A DNA stretch of 54,254 nt from Caldithrix abyssi. GTDB lineage: Bacteria; Calditrichota; Calditrichia; Calditrichales; Calditrichaceae. Of the stretch, positions 17,959 through 28,117 are shown in pieces (the first letter of the stretch is position 1; every line of letters begins with the position of its first letter). The notes beneath the pieces were generated by a model. The model had not been told where the DNA came from, did no database searches, and saw only the letters and a list, made by a program, of their open reading frames with translations. A program made the position numbers and the translations under genes. The stretch lies in contig DRQG01000019.1 in NCBI GenBank assembly GCA_011369465.1, positions 1 to 54,254 on the forward strand. Direction: 5' to 3'.

Positions 17959-20900
17959 TTGCTAAGCGAATTTAAAAAAGTAGTTAACAGGATCTATTCT
18001 TCCGTGGTTTGCTGTATCTTTTTACTGACTCTGCCGATGTTTGTACATGGGCAGGTCGGTTTAAAAATGCCACAGCCTCCGCGAGTCGTTGATCTCTTCG
18101 AAACAAAGCCTATCGGCCTCGAGCGCATAGCGGTGGATTCTACGCTTTTCCATGTAAAATCCAATCAATATAAGCGCAGCGTCAGGATGGATTCCACGGC
18201 GCAGTTTATTTCCGTACAGGAAGTGCTGGACCATACGGATTTATACCTGCCCGCCGTAGTCGATCTGGAAACGTATATCCGTTTACGTTTGCAGTTCGAT
18301 ACCCGGCAATTATGGCGAAAAACCATACTGGAAAACTTCAAAAAAAAGGAAGAAGCCGGCGGCGGCGCCATCACACTGGATATTCCCTTCAGAATACGCA
18401 GCAAAACCTTTACCCGAATATTCGGTTCCGACCGCATCGGATTACGCGTAACCGGTAATATTTCGTTTGATCTTTCGGGCAGAACGGAACAACGATCCGG
18501 GTCGGCTATTTCCGCTCTGGAAAATCAGAACACCTTCAGTCCCCGTTTTAAGCAAACTCAGCAATTTACCGTGGAAGGGCACATCGGTGACAAAGTCACC
18601 GTTTCCGTGGAACAGAACAGTGAAGCGGTAACCGATATTGAGAATACGCTTAAACTGCGCTACAAAGGGGATGAAGACGAAATAATACAGAGCATCGAGG
18701 CCGGGAATATCGGTTTAAACCTGCCTTCCACACGATACGTTATCTTTGGCGGTTCCAATAAAGGATTGTTCGGTCTCAAAACAACTATGAAGATAGGCAA
18801 CCTGCATTTTACCGGGATCGCTTCTCTGGAAAAAGGGCAGCAGCAGGAATTAACCATCAGTGGAAGCGCGACCGAATCCGAACACAAAATCCGGGATATC
18901 GATTTTATCAAAAACCGCTACTTTTTTGTGGATATGCCTTATCACGACTGGTATGAATACGGCCTGGTCGATAATCCGCAAACCTGGACCTATCCCCCCG
19001 GTTCCGATATTGTACAAATAGACGTCTGGAAATCCGTGCCCCAAACCGACCCGGATAAACGCTTTGGCGTGGCCGTAGTAAATCCGACCGATTACTGGGA
19101 TCCGAACAACCGCTACAAAAATATTAATATCGATGATTTTGTAAATGAAGACGGCAAGGTGGTAAAGCGTTATTTTAAGCTGATGGACCCCAGCGAATAT
19201 ACGGTGGACCGCTACCGGGGATTTATCGCTTTAAAGCAGGCGGCAAACACTCAAGATGTTATCGCCGTTGCTTACGCCATATCCAAACGTCAGACGGATC
19301 CTAATGTGCCTATTGTGGGTACGCTTCAGGAAGACCTGGCCGATTCCAATCAGGTGGTTTTTCTTAAATTGATCAAGCCGGATAACCTCCAACCGGCCTA
19401 TAAGGATGTCTGGCCGCTGATGATGCGCAATGTCTATTCGCTGGGCGGTACGAAAATCCAAAAAGAGGGTTTTGATTTAAAAATACTCTATAACGTGAAC
19501 GGGGATGAAGAAAACACGCCGGAAGGCAGCGACAAAACATTTTTGAACCGGCTCGGTCTGGATCGTTTGGATACCAACGGGGAGATTATTGAAAACGGCG
19601 ATGATAAGGTGGATTTGAATCCCATGAACATCAATTTTGCCGACGGTATCTTGATCTTTCCCATCCTCAATCCCTTCAATCCCGATCGGAATGGCCCCTG
19701 GAAGGACGCCATGCCGGATAAATACCGGGTCAATGTATATAATTTGAGTAACAGCAACACGCCGGCTTTTCTGGACAGCAGCAAATTTGATATGATCGTT
19801 ACTTCCAAAAGTACCAAATCAACGTTTGATCTGGGCTTTTACGTTTTGGAAGGAAGCGAAGAGGTTACTCTGGGCGGCCGCAAATTGACCCGTGATAAAG
19901 ATTATATGATCGACTATTTTAGCGGCCAGTTAACTTTGCTTTCTCCCGAAGCCAAGCGGGCCAGCTCCAATATATCCATCAAATATGAACGGGCAAATTT
20001 GTTTCAACTGGATAAAAAGACCATTTTCGGCGGTCGGTTGGAATACCGTTTTTGGGATGATGGATTTATCGGATTAACGGCTTTGTATTTGAATAAATCC
20101 ACACTGGATCAGCGCGTACGGGTCGGTCAGGAACCGTTTGAAAATTTTGTGTGGGATATAAATGCGGCTTTTAAATTTAAACCCAGGTTTCTTACCAAAA
20201 TGGTGGATGCCCTGCCTTTTATCGAAACCAATGCCGAGTCGCAGTTTAATGTGGAAACGGAATTTGCCCAGGTCATACCGAATCCCAACACCTTGAACAG
20301 CGAGAGTACGGGCGATAATAACGGTGTAGCCTATATTGATGATTTTGAATCGTCCAAACGAACCACCACCCTGGGAATTCGCTACAGAACCTGGACGGCG
20401 GCCAGCCCGCCCGTCGTATTTCCCAAGCTGGGTGTGGTTGACGATGTTGCCGCATATAAAGCCCGCGGCAGAATAGCCTGGTTTAACCCCTACAACCAAT
20501 TTCTTATTCAAGAAATCTGGCCCAACCGCGACGTAAACGCCCAAACCGGACAAACCACCGATGTGCTGGGCGTGGACTTCTGGCGGGAACCCGGGTCTGA
20601 TCCGGACAGCGCCTGGGTGGGCTTCATGCGTTCCACGGTGAGTTTCCCCGATCAGCAAAAAACAAAATATATTGAGGTTATGGTGCTCGGCAATAAGGGA
20701 ACCATGCATATCGATATCGGCCGTATTTCCGAAGACTGGTATCTTGGCGAATCATATACGCCATCGCATGGCCGGGTGATGGGCAAAGGGGTGTTAAACC
20801 ATGAAGATTTTAACCTGAACGAATTGCTGGATGAAGGCGAAGATGTGGGCGTGGACGGCCTGGCCAACCCGGAAGGCGATCCGTTTGACGATTGGAAAGA

Positions 20901-23900
20901 GGTTGACAGGGAAAGGGATATATATGACGGTATCAACGGAACCGAGGGGAACAGCAACACCCGTGAAGCGCGGTATCCCGATACGGAAGACCTGGACGGA
21001 GACGGCCAGCTTTCCACGACAAACGCCTATTATGAATATTCGTTTTCTTTGGATACAACCGATCTGGAAGCCAAAAAATGGATTCGCGGGACAACTTCCA
21101 AAGGCTGGCGTCTGTTCCGCATACCCCTTAAAGATTTTACCCGAATAATCGGGAACCCCGATCCGAATTTTCAACAAATACTCAACTTTCGTATCTGGTT
21201 TAGCGATTTGCCGGAAGAACGCAACCGCATTTATATTGCCGCGATTGATTTTGTGGGTAACGAATGGGAAGAAGTCGGTATTTCGCCGGCCGACACCAAT
21301 AATTTTGTCCGGGCGGATTCCCTCTTCAAACTGGAAACGGCAAACACCGAGGAAAATGCCGAAGATACCGAAACAACCGAAGGTTATCACTCTCCGCCCG
21401 GCGTAAGCGGCATACGGGACCGCATCACCAAAGCCCTGTCCAAGGAGCAGTCGTTGGTAATGCGTTTTTTATATCTGGAGGGTAATCACAAAGCGGAAGC
21501 CAAAAAGACGCTCTACAATCCGTTGGATATGTCCAATTACGAACGGCTCAAAATGTTCATCCACGGCGACCGCAATTTGCCGGATAAACCGCCTCCGGAT
21601 GGCAGTGACAGCTCCAAAATTCGTTTTTATATGCGTTTTGGATCCGATGCGAACAATTATTACGAATACGGTCAGGATGTGTACGCGCACTGGAGTCCGC
21701 TCAATAATGTGGACATCAATCTGGATGAACTTTCGGCTATTAAATTTGATGATTCCCTGCGGGTGCTGACGGCGGAAAAAAGAATATTTTTAAAGCATTT
21801 AAGCGATGTGCCCGGCGGATATTTTAAAGCTGTGGGGAATCCAAGTATAAAAACGATACGCTACTTTATATTCGGGATTTTAAACCGTGATTTCCAGCCC
21901 GCGCAGGGGGAAATTTGGCTGGATGAATTAAGGCTCTCTGATGTTCGAAAAATTAACGCCACGGCATTGCGGCTGCAGTCCAGTTTGAAACTTGCCGATT
22001 TCATCTCGTTGAACGCCCAGTGGGAAAGCAAAGAGGCCGATTTCCATAATGTGAGCGATCAGTTCGGCAAAGGAAATACGGACGAGCGGCAGAGCTACTC
22101 CGGTAAAGTTTATCTGGGTAAAATACTGCCGGCGGACTGGGATATCTCTTTTCCGGTGGACGCCCGGGCATCCTTTAGCCGAAGTATCCCTAAATACTTT
22201 CCCCGGTCGGACAAACTAACCAACTATCAAAATCCGAATGTCAAGGATAAGATCGAATCGTTGCTGGGAATCCGGGAAATTCCTAAAGAGATAGAAGAAC
22301 AGGCGACCAAATCTCAGATATTCGGCATTGGGACCACCATTCGTAAGCGTTCCAAATCGAAAAACTGGTTATTGCGCGCCACGGTCGACCAATTATTGAT
22401 AGACGCCGATTACGCCGCCAAAAAAAGCAGCAGTTGGAACGTAAAATTCAATAATTCGGAACAGATTAAAGAGACGATTAAATATAGTATTCCTTTTGCC
22501 AAAGACAATTATTTTATGCCCTTTAAATGGGCGGCAAAAATTCCACTTTTAAAAGTTTTTGCCGATCAAAAACTGTTTTATACGCCCAATAAGGTGGATA
22601 TGTCGCTTGCCATAAACGATACCCGATCGGCCTCACAGAAAAAAGCGACCAACCCCGACGGCGATAATGTGGAATATGAAATTAAAAAAGTAACGGACCT
22701 GAACACCAATCGAACGCTGAGCACATCATATCGTATGCTGGGCAGTTTAAATTTTTCCTATTCCAGAAACCACCGAACGGATGCCGATTATGTGGGACTG
22801 ACCCATAAACAATTGCTGGAAGAAATTATTTCCAGGGGGAATTTCGGCAAAGAAACAAACATCAGCCAGTCATTTCGTATGGATTTTAAACCGGATATCG
22901 TCAAATGGCTTAAAACCGATTTTTCCTTTTCGTCCGGTTTTCAGTACCAGTTGAGTAACGGCTATCGTTATAAAAACAGTTCCAATAAAGTGGAAAAACG
23001 CTTGAGTTTGACATTTAGTCCCGGCAGTTTTCTCAAGTTTATCTACAACCCCTCTAAAGGTAAAAAGAGCAGCAGCCGGAGCAGGGGACGACCGCGCCGC
23101 GGAAGTAAAACAGGCGAAAAAAATGTTGAAAAGGATAAAAAATCAGATAAAGAGAAAAGCGGTGAATCACGTATTAAAAAATCGCTGATGGTTTTGTACA
23201 ATGCCTTCAGTTCATGGAAATCGATCAAAGCGACATTAACCATTAACGACAATGTTAATAACAAATACCTTAAAGGTATTCCAAACTGGCAGTACCAGTT
23301 TGGTTTAACCGATGATCCCGGTATCGGGCAGGACTCCACATTGCTGGATCAAAACGTGAACCTGATAGGGCCGGTACTGAGCAGCCGAATGTCGCTGCGC
23401 ACCAGCACCAGCCTGGATATAATGAAAAATGTGCGGATCAATTTAACGCATGATTACAGTCAATCGGATAACACCTCAGAGTACGGGCGTATCCGTTCGG
23501 GCTCACGGCAGCGCACTTTTTTCATCTATGGCGATAATCCTATGCTGGATTATAAAGGGTTTGATTCGGATATTCGTGGTTTTATCCCCGATTGGAGCGT
23601 ACAGGTAACCGGTCTGGAAAAACTGCCGCTTTTTTCCACTTTTGCCAAATCGTTATCTCTTGATCATTCCCGCAGCGGAAAACTGCAGGAAAATCTGAAG
23701 GTAAATCTGGATGGTATTTATGGGCCTACCAACAGCTCATTCAGCTCCAATTGGCAGCCGTTGATTGGTTTTAATCTGCGCACGCCCTGGGATATAAACG
23801 CCAATTTCCGCTGGGCAAATACAACTTCCTATTCATTCAGTTCTACCGGCGGGGCGACCAAAACGGAAACCAGCTCCATCACTTTTTCGCTCAATTATGC

Positions 23901-24213
23901 GCTCTCGGCAGGGTTTAAAATACCGATCCCCGTTTGGCCTTTTAAAGGGAAAACGTTCAAAAATGAGATTAACTTCAGCTTAACCTTTGATGCATCCAGC
24001 AACAAAACTTATCAAAAACAGTTTGACGCCAAAGATTTTGTGGAAAAACAAAACAATAAATCATGGAAACTGCGTCCCTCGGCTACATATCGTTTCAGTT
24101 CCCGGGTGCAGGGCAGCCTGTTCTACGAAACCGGCGCCAGTGAAAACAAAATTTCCGGTAAATATTCCTATAATGAATTTGGAATTAACGTAAATATTGC
24201 AATAAGAGATTAA
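17959..24213 (+). CDS. sprA: SprA/Sov-family outer-membrane translocon protein (type IX secretion)
   Basis: Very large outer-membrane beta-barrel that in Bacteroidota forms the type IX secretion pore. The 2084-residue protein has a signal peptide ending VHG|Q (Gln is residue 32). It has the SprA-type repeated layout of beta-rich segments with acidic loops (e.g. EDLDGDGQLS near residue 1012) and a barrel-like C-terminus ending GINVNIAIRD. SprA of gliding Bacteroidota is ~2400 residues, so this is somewhat short. A Ser/Arg/Lys-rich low-complexity insert lies at about residues 1698-1735. The start is TTG at 17959 with no clear ribosome-binding site; an in-frame stop at 17935 excludes earlier starts. 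First gene of a tight operon running to 31513. Family assignment rests on overall recognition, not on a search. Confidence 0.8.
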   Translation: MLSEFKKVVNRIYSSVVCCIFLLTLPMFVHGQVGLKMPQPPRVVDLFETKPIGLERIAVDSTLFHVKSNQYKRSVRMDSTAQFISVQEVLDHTDLYLPAVVDLETYIRLRLQFDTRQLWRKTILENFKKKEEAGGGAITLDIPFRIRSKTFTRIFGSDRIGLRVTGNISFDLSGRTEQRSGSAISALENQNTFSPRFKQTQQFTVEGHIGDKVTVSVEQNSEAVTDIENTLKLRYKGDEDEIIQSIEAGNIGLNLPSTRYVIFGGSNKGLFGLKTTMKIGNLHFTGIASLEKGQQQELTISGSATESEHKIRDIDFIKNRYFFVDMPYHDWYEYGLVDNPQTWTYPPGSDIVQIDVWKSVPQTDPDKRFGVAVVNPTDYWDPNNRYKNINIDDFVNEDGKVVKRYFKLMDPSEYTVDRYRGFIALKQAANTQDVIAVAYAISKRQTDPNVPIVGTLQEDLADSNQVVFLKLIKPDNLQPAYKDVWPLMMRNVYSLGGTKIQKEGFDLKILYNVNGDEENTPEGSDKTFLNRLGLDRLDTNGEIIENGDDKVDLNPMNINFADGILIFPILNPFNPDRNGPWKDAMPDKYRVNVYNLSNSNTPAFLDSSKFDMIVTSKSTKSTFDLGFYVLEGSEEVTLGGRKLTRDKDYMIDYFSGQLTLLSPEAKRASSNISIKYERANLFQLDKKTIFGGRLEYRFWDDGFIGLTALYLNKSTLDQRVRVGQEPFENFVWDINAAFKFKPRFLTKMVDALPFIETNAESQFNVETEFAQVIPNPNTLNSESTGDNNGVAYIDDFESSKRTTTLGIRYRTWTAASPPVVFPKLGVVDDVAAYKARGRIAWFNPYNQFLIQEIWPNRDVNAQTGQTTDVLGVDFWREPGSDPDSAWVGFMRSTVSFPDQQKTKYIEVMVLGNKGTMHIDIGRISEDWYLGESYTPSHGRVMGKGVLNHEDFNLNELLDEGEDVGVDGLANPEGDPFDDWKEVDRERDIYDGINGTEGNSNTREARYPDTEDLDGDGQLSTTNAYYEYSFSLDTTDLEAKKWIRGTTSKGWRLFRIPLKDFTRIIGNPDPNFQQILNFRIWFSDLPEERNRIYIAAIDFVGNEWEEVGISPADTNNFVRADSLFKLETANTEENAEDTETTEGYHSPPGVSGIRDRITKALSKEQSLVMRFLYLEGNHKAEAKKTLYNPLDMSNYERLKMFIHGDRNLPDKPPPDGSDSSKIRFYMRFGSDANNYYEYGQDVYAHWSPLNNVDINLDELSAIKFDDSLRVLTAEKRIFLKHLSDVPGGYFKAVGNPSIKTIRYFIFGILNRDFQPAQGEIWLDELRLSDVRKINATALRLQSSLKLADFISLNAQWESKEADFHNVSDQFGKGNTDERQSYSGKVYLGKILPADWDISFPVDARASFSRSIPKYFPRSDKLTNYQNPNVKDKIESLLGIREIPKEIEEQATKSQIFGIGTTIRKRSKSKNWLLRATVDQLLIDADYAAKKSSSWNVKFNNSEQIKETIKYSIPFAKDNYFMPFKWAAKIPLLKVFADQKLFYTPNKVDMSLAINDTRSASQKKATNPDGDNVEYEIKKVTDLNTNRTLSTSYRMLGSLNFSYSRNHRTDADYVGLTHKQLLEEIISRGNFGKETNISQSFRMDFKPDIVKWLKTDFSFSSGFQYQLSNGYRYKNSSNKVEKRLSLTFSPGSFLKFIYNPSKGKKSSSRSRGRPRRGSKTGEKNVEKDKKSDKEKSGESRIKKSLMVLYNAFSSWKSIKATLTINDNVNNKYLKGIPNWQYQFGLTDDPGIGQDSTLLDQNVNLIGPVLSSRMSLRTSTSLDIMKNVRINLTHDYSQSDNTSEYGRIRSGSRQRTFFIYGDNPMLDYKGFDSDIRGFIPDWSVQVTGLEKLPLFSTFAKSLSLDHSRSGKLQENLKVNLDGIYGPTNSSFSSNWQPLIGFNLRTPWDINANFRWANTTSYSFSSTGGATKTETSSITFSLNYALSAGFKIPIPVWPFKGKTFKNEINFSLTFDASSNKTYQKQFDAKDFVEKQNNKSWKLRPSATYRFSSRVQGSLFYETGASENKISGKYSYNEFGINVNIAIRD

Positions 24214-24227
24214 AGAGGCGGTATCTA

Positions 24228-25130
24228 TTGAAAAAGAATTTGGTTTATATTTTGATGATTTTCTGCAGTGCTTCAGCCGCTTTCGCACAATTTGACGGTC
24301 AGAATGCCTTCCGCTATCTGGAACGGCAGGTGGCTTTTGGCCCGCGCAATCCAGGAGGAAAAGGGCATGCGGATTGTCTGAATTTTCTGCAAAAAGAGTT
24401 GAAAAAATTTGCCGATGAAGTCCGGCTGCAACCTTTCGTGTATCAGGATATGTATCGAAAAAAACGGCTCGAGCTCAGCAATGTGATTGCCCGCTTTAAA
24501 CCGCGCGCCCAAACCCGTATCTTTCTTGCCGCACATTGGGATACGCGACCGACAGCGGACAATGATCGCCTGGCGAACCAAAACACCCCTATTCCGGGCG
24601 CCAACGACGGAGCCAGCGGCGTAGCCGTTTTGCTGGAAATAGCCCGGCAGCTTAAACAAAAACCGCCTTCCATCGGCGTCGATTTAATCTTGTTTGACGG
24701 TGAGGATTACGGCCGGGAAGGCCATTTGGATGAATATTTTTTAGGATCACGACATTTTGCAAAGCAGGCGGCGGGATACGCACCCCGCTACGGCATCCTG
24801 CTGGATATGGTGGGCGACGCTAATCTTACTCTGCCTCGCGAACCCAATTCGGTGGCGGCCTTGCCTCAGGTTGTGGATAAGGTGTGGCAAATGGCGCACA
24901 GCATGGGCTATTTTGAGTTTGAAGACCGGCAGGGCTATCCCGTCAGTGATGACCATGTAATTCTGCTGCAGAATGGTATCCCCTGTATTGATATAATCGA
25001 TTTTGAATATCCGGACGAACGTAACCGGTACTGGCACACCCTGCAGGATACGCCGGACAAATGCAGCCCCTATAGTTTGCAAGTTGTGGGCGATGTAATG
25101 TTGCAGCTTATATACAGCGAGAAACCCTGA
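24228..25130 (+). CDS. M28-family peptidase, probable glutaminyl-peptide cyclotransferase
   Basis: Secreted zinc enzyme; the closest-looking family members convert N-terminal Gln of exported proteins to pyroglutamate. The 300-residue protein has a signal peptide ending AFA|Q and the M28 landmarks AHWDTRP (~residue 101), GANDGASG (~124), FDGEDYG (~156), DMVGD and YWHTLQDTPD (~269). The Glu-Asp pair in FDGEDYG, the single-domain size and lack of other domains favour a cyclase over an aminopeptidase, but substrate cannot be read from sequence. TTG start at 24228 behind GAGGCGG, 14 nt after sprA. Its own mature N-terminus would be Gln, like several other exported proteins here. Confidence 0.72.
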   Translation: MKKNLVYILMIFCSASAAFAQFDGQNAFRYLERQVAFGPRNPGGKGHADCLNFLQKELKKFADEVRLQPFVYQDMYRKKRLELSNVIARFKPRAQTRIFLAAHWDTRPTADNDRLANQNTPIPGANDGASGVAVLLEIARQLKQKPPSIGVDLILFDGEDYGREGHLDEYFLGSRHFAKQAAGYAPRYGILLDMVGDANLTLPREPNSVAALPQVVDKVWQMAHSMGYFEFEDRQGYPVSDDHVILLQNGIPCIDIIDFEYPDERNRYWHTLQDTPDKCSPYSLQVVGDVMLQLIYSEKP

Positions 25131-25996
25131 TGAACGCAAGTAAAAACTGGATAGAGCTTCACCTTCCCTTAAGCGGGGATATGTTGGAAAGGGTATCTGC
25201 GCTGTTGTTTTCGCTGGGCGCAGACGGTCTGGAAGAAAAAGAAGGGGAAACCGTGGTTTATTTTCCGCGGGAAAAATGGACCAACGAAACCCGGCTTTTA
25301 TTGACAAGCCGTCTTGAACAGATTTTACCCGGCTATGAAAAGAAAAAATGGAAAGAACAGATCATAAAAGAAGAAAACTGGAACGAAGCCTGGAAAGAGT
25401 ACTTTAAAACGTTTCATCTCACGGAACGCATCGTCATTGCTCCGGACTGGTCAACATACCAACCGGAGGAAGACGAGAGTTTGATTATCATCAGTCCGAA
25501 AATGGCCTTTGGAACCGGGCATCACGAAACCACCCAACTGATTCTTGAGTGGCTGGAAAATAATCTAAAACCGGGGATGCGCGTGCTGGACGCCGGAACC
25601 GGAAGCGGTATATTGGCAATTTACGCCGCGCAAAACGGCGCGCATTCTGTAACGGCTTTTGATGTGGACCCTCTGGCTACGGAAAATGCCGCCGAAAATG
25701 CGCGTCTTAACAACGTGGAAGACAGGATCGCCATATATAAAGGCGGGCTGGAACAGGTGCCGCTCACACAATACGACTTGATACTTGCCAATATAAACCG
25801 TAATGTTCTGCTGGACCTGGCCGGGCCTTTCGGCCGTTATCTCAAAAAAAACGGATTGTTACTGCTTTCCGGCATATTAAAACAGGATGAAGCAATTTTG
25901 CGTACGGTTTATGAAAAATCAGGTTACCGCATGAAAAGTAAGCACAGTAAAGGGGAATGGCTGGCTCTTCTTTTCCAAAGGCAGAGCAATGGCTGA
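25130..25996 (+). CDS. prmA: Ribosomal protein L11 methyltransferase
   Basis: SAM-dependent enzyme that trimethylates L11. The 288-residue protein has the N-terminal substrate-recognition domain and the C-terminal methyltransferase domain with MAFGTGHHETT, the SAM-binding VLDAGTGSGILAIYAAQNGA, the acidic AFDVDPLATENAAENA and LILANINRNVLLDL (the N-[IP]-x-x motif). Length is standard. The ATG overlaps the upstream stop by one base (TGATG), and the downstream gene overlaps by 8 nt, so it is embedded in the sprA operon although it is a cytoplasmic housekeeping function. Confidence 0.92.
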   Translation: MNASKNWIELHLPLSGDMLERVSALLFSLGADGLEEKEGETVVYFPREKWTNETRLLLTSRLEQILPGYEKKKWKEQIIKEENWNEAWKEYFKTFHLTERIVIAPDWSTYQPEEDESLIIISPKMAFGTGHHETTQLILEWLENNLKPGMRVLDAGTGSGILAIYAAQNGAHSVTAFDVDPLATENAAENARLNNVEDRIAIYKGGLEQVPLTQYDLILANINRNVLLDLAGPFGRYLKKNGLLLLSGILKQDEAILRTVYEKSGYRMKSKHSKGEWLALLFQRQSNG

Positions 25997-26918
25997 ATAT
26001 GCGGTAATTGATATCGGAACGTTTTCCGTTTTGCTGCTGTTGGCCAAAGCTGAATCGCCCGACAGGATAGACCCACTCCACGAAGAATATGAAATTGCGC
26101 GGCTGGGTGAAGACGTGGCTCGAACCGGCCGCCTCAGCGAAGCCGCCACGCTGCGCACACTGGAAAAGCTGGATCAATATAGGAAAACGATCGACCAGCA
26201 TTCTGTTGAAGCCGTTTATGTAGTGGCCAGTGATGCTCTGCGCCGCGCCGCGAACAGCGGGACGTTTGTTCAAACGATTAAGGATCGTTTTGGCTGGGAG
26301 GTGCACATTGTTTCTGCGGAAGAGGAAGCGCGTCTTTCCTATTTGGGAACAACGAGCGGATTTTCCGATTTAAAAGAAACCTGCTGTGTAATAGATGTTG
26401 GCGGCGGCAGTACGGAAATCAGTGTTGGGCAAAGTAAAAATCTTCTCGATTGGAAATCCGTTCCGACCGGAGCGGTTCGTTTGTTTGAACAGGGCGGCAA
26501 AAAAGAAACTCTGTGCTCGGGCGAACGGCTGGAACTGGTTCAGTTTGTGAAGTTACTGCTGGAAAATGCCGGAATAAAAACCCTGCTTAGCGATGTTGAG
26601 CAATATATTGCCTGCGGCGGAACGGCTACAACGCTGGCGGCGGTAAAGAAGCGATTAGCCATATACAAACCGGGTGCGGTAAACGGATTGGCGCTTAGCC
26701 GCGACGAAATATGGCAAATGTATTTCCGGCTCAATGATCTTACGCCCGCACAGCGCCGCGCTCTGCCGGGAATGGAATCCGGCAGAGAAACGGTCGTTTT
26801 ATACGGCGTGTTAATTATACTAACCCTGATGGAATGGCTGCGTATCGGCCACATACGTGTGAGCGACCGCGGCTTACGTTACGGTTTTTTGGCAGACAAG
26901 TTATTAAAAAGAGGATAA
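25989..26918 (+). CDS. Ppx/GppA-family phosphatase
   Basis: Member of the exopolyphosphatase / guanosine pentaphosphate phosphohydrolase family (actin-like ATPase fold). The 309-residue protein has the first phosphate loop VIDIGTFSVLLLLA at the start, VYVVASDALRRAANS, the second phosphate loop CCVIDVGGGSTEISVG around residue 135 and the ACGGTATTLAAV block near 205. It has only the two-lobed core, without the C-terminal HD-like domain of E. coli Ppx. It may act on polyphosphate or pppGpp; sequence does not decide. It overlaps prmA by 8 nt. Confidence 0.88.
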   Translation: MAEYAVIDIGTFSVLLLLAKAESPDRIDPLHEEYEIARLGEDVARTGRLSEAATLRTLEKLDQYRKTIDQHSVEAVYVVASDALRRAANSGTFVQTIKDRFGWEVHIVSAEEEARLSYLGTTSGFSDLKETCCVIDVGGGSTEISVGQSKNLLDWKSVPTGAVRLFEQGGKKETLCSGERLELVQFVKLLLENAGIKTLLSDVEQYIACGGTATTLAAVKKRLAIYKPGAVNGLALSRDEIWQMYFRLNDLTPAQRRALPGMESGRETVVLYGVLIILTLMEWLRIGHIRVSDRGLRYGFLADKLLKRG

Positions 26919-26919
26919 G

Positions 26920-28095
26920 ATGATCACCAAATACAACATCATTTTTCTGACGGTCTTTGCTGTGTTGTTGTTGCAATGCAAGCAGGAACAGGAACCGCCG
27001 CTGGCATCGCCGGAAATCGAAATAAGCAAAGTCCGGACGGATGAGGCCTGGAATATTAAAAACGATGAACCGTACACTGTGGAGGTGCATGTACAAACCA
27101 ACGGAAGCAACTCGAATCTGCTGCCTGTTGTAATGGCGGTGAAGGATGGGATGGGCGCGACTCTGTTTACGGATTCGCTCTACGATGACGGCGCGGCTGA
27201 ACATCCGGATGACGGCGATGTAATTGCCGGAGACGGCGTATTCCGCAACCGTTTCCGGGCCGACCGGATCAGCGATCAGCCGACGGTGCTCACTTTCGCC
27301 TTTCAGGCGGCTGATGCCGACGGGAACGAGTCGGCCGTATATACACAGGATGTTCGCTTTGATAATAATTTTAAACCGGAAATTGTCAGCGTCAGCGCGC
27401 CGGATACCCTGCCAAGCGGCAGCCCTGCCGTTTACCTGTATGCGGCGGTTTTTGATAAAGATGGAACCGAGGAAGTAACCAACGTTCTGGTTGAAGTGTT
27501 TAAAGCCGCTCAAAATACGTCCGTGGATACCTTTTCCATGTTTAACGACGGGAATTTTGCCCAAAATGGCGATGTTACAGCAGGTGATTCCGTTTATTCG
27601 TTCAAAATGGATTCCGCTTATGCGGCGGGAAAACAGGGCGAGTACCGTTTCCGCTTTACCCCTTACGATGCCTTCACCACGCCGGGCCAACCGGCCGAAA
27701 TGACGATGTATCTGGAAAATCTGGCCGGCCAGGTTAGCACCGTTTTTATGGCCGACTCTGTACCTAAACCAACGCAAGGATCCATTCTGGTGCAGGTGGC
27801 CGCCCAGGTTAACGATCCGCAAGGTCTGGGAGATGTCGATTCGGTTTACTTTACGCTGGAAGATTCGCAGGGTAAATTTGTCCGCGATGATTACGGTAAT
27901 ATTGTAAAGATCCCTTTATTTGACGACGGCGACAATGAGAACAACGGCGACCAAACCGCCGGCGACGGTCTGTTTTCGGTAATATTGCAAGTGACTTCCA
28001 CCAATCGTCAGGAGGCCTATACGCTGCATTTTTATGAACGGGATCTGGTAGGAAACCTTAGTGCGGATAAGCAAAAATCTTTTGTGATTTATTAA
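26920..28095 (+). CDS. Lipoprotein with three Asp/Gly-rich repeats
   Basis: Not a family I can name. The 391-residue protein has a lipoprotein-type signal ending LLLQC (Cys20, Gln at -1 is unusual) followed by KQEQEPPL. Three copies of a motif of the type D-D-G-x-x-x-x-x-x-G-D-x-x-A-G-D-G/S-x-[FY] occur near residues 88-107, 207-226 and 342-361 (DDGAAEHPDDGDVIAGDGVF; FNDGNFAQNGDVTAGDSVY; FDDGDNENNGDQTAGDGLF). Between them lie beta-rich, probably Ig-like stretches. Asp-rich turns suggest calcium binding, which is inference. It starts 1 nt after the phosphatase gene and precedes the propeller by 22 nt, so a surface role with the neighbouring translocon parts is plausible. Confidence 0.8.
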   Translation: MITKYNIIFLTVFAVLLLQCKQEQEPPLASPEIEISKVRTDEAWNIKNDEPYTVEVHVQTNGSNSNLLPVVMAVKDGMGATLFTDSLYDDGAAEHPDDGDVIAGDGVFRNRFRADRISDQPTVLTFAFQAADADGNESAVYTQDVRFDNNFKPEIVSVSAPDTLPSGSPAVYLYAAVFDKDGTEEVTNVLVEVFKAAQNTSVDTFSMFNDGNFAQNGDVTAGDSVYSFKMDSAYAAGKQGEYRFRFTPYDAFTTPGQPAEMTMYLENLAGQVSTVFMADSVPKPTQGSILVQVAAQVNDPQGLGDVDSVYFTLEDSQGKFVRDDYGNIVKIPLFDDGDNENNGDQTAGDGLFSVILQVTSTNRQEAYTLHFYERDLVGNLSADKQKSFVIY

Positions 28096-28117
28096 TCAAA
28101 ACAGTGGGAAAACTCTT

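Noticed and set aside
20074-21390. Long antisense frames across sprA
   Set aside because: They arise from the codon bias of sprA and have no start signals or recognisable domains.
26815-27822. 335-residue antisense frame over the phosphatase and lipoprotein genes
   Set aside because: It crosses two well-supported plus-strand genes and shows no domain or signal peptide.
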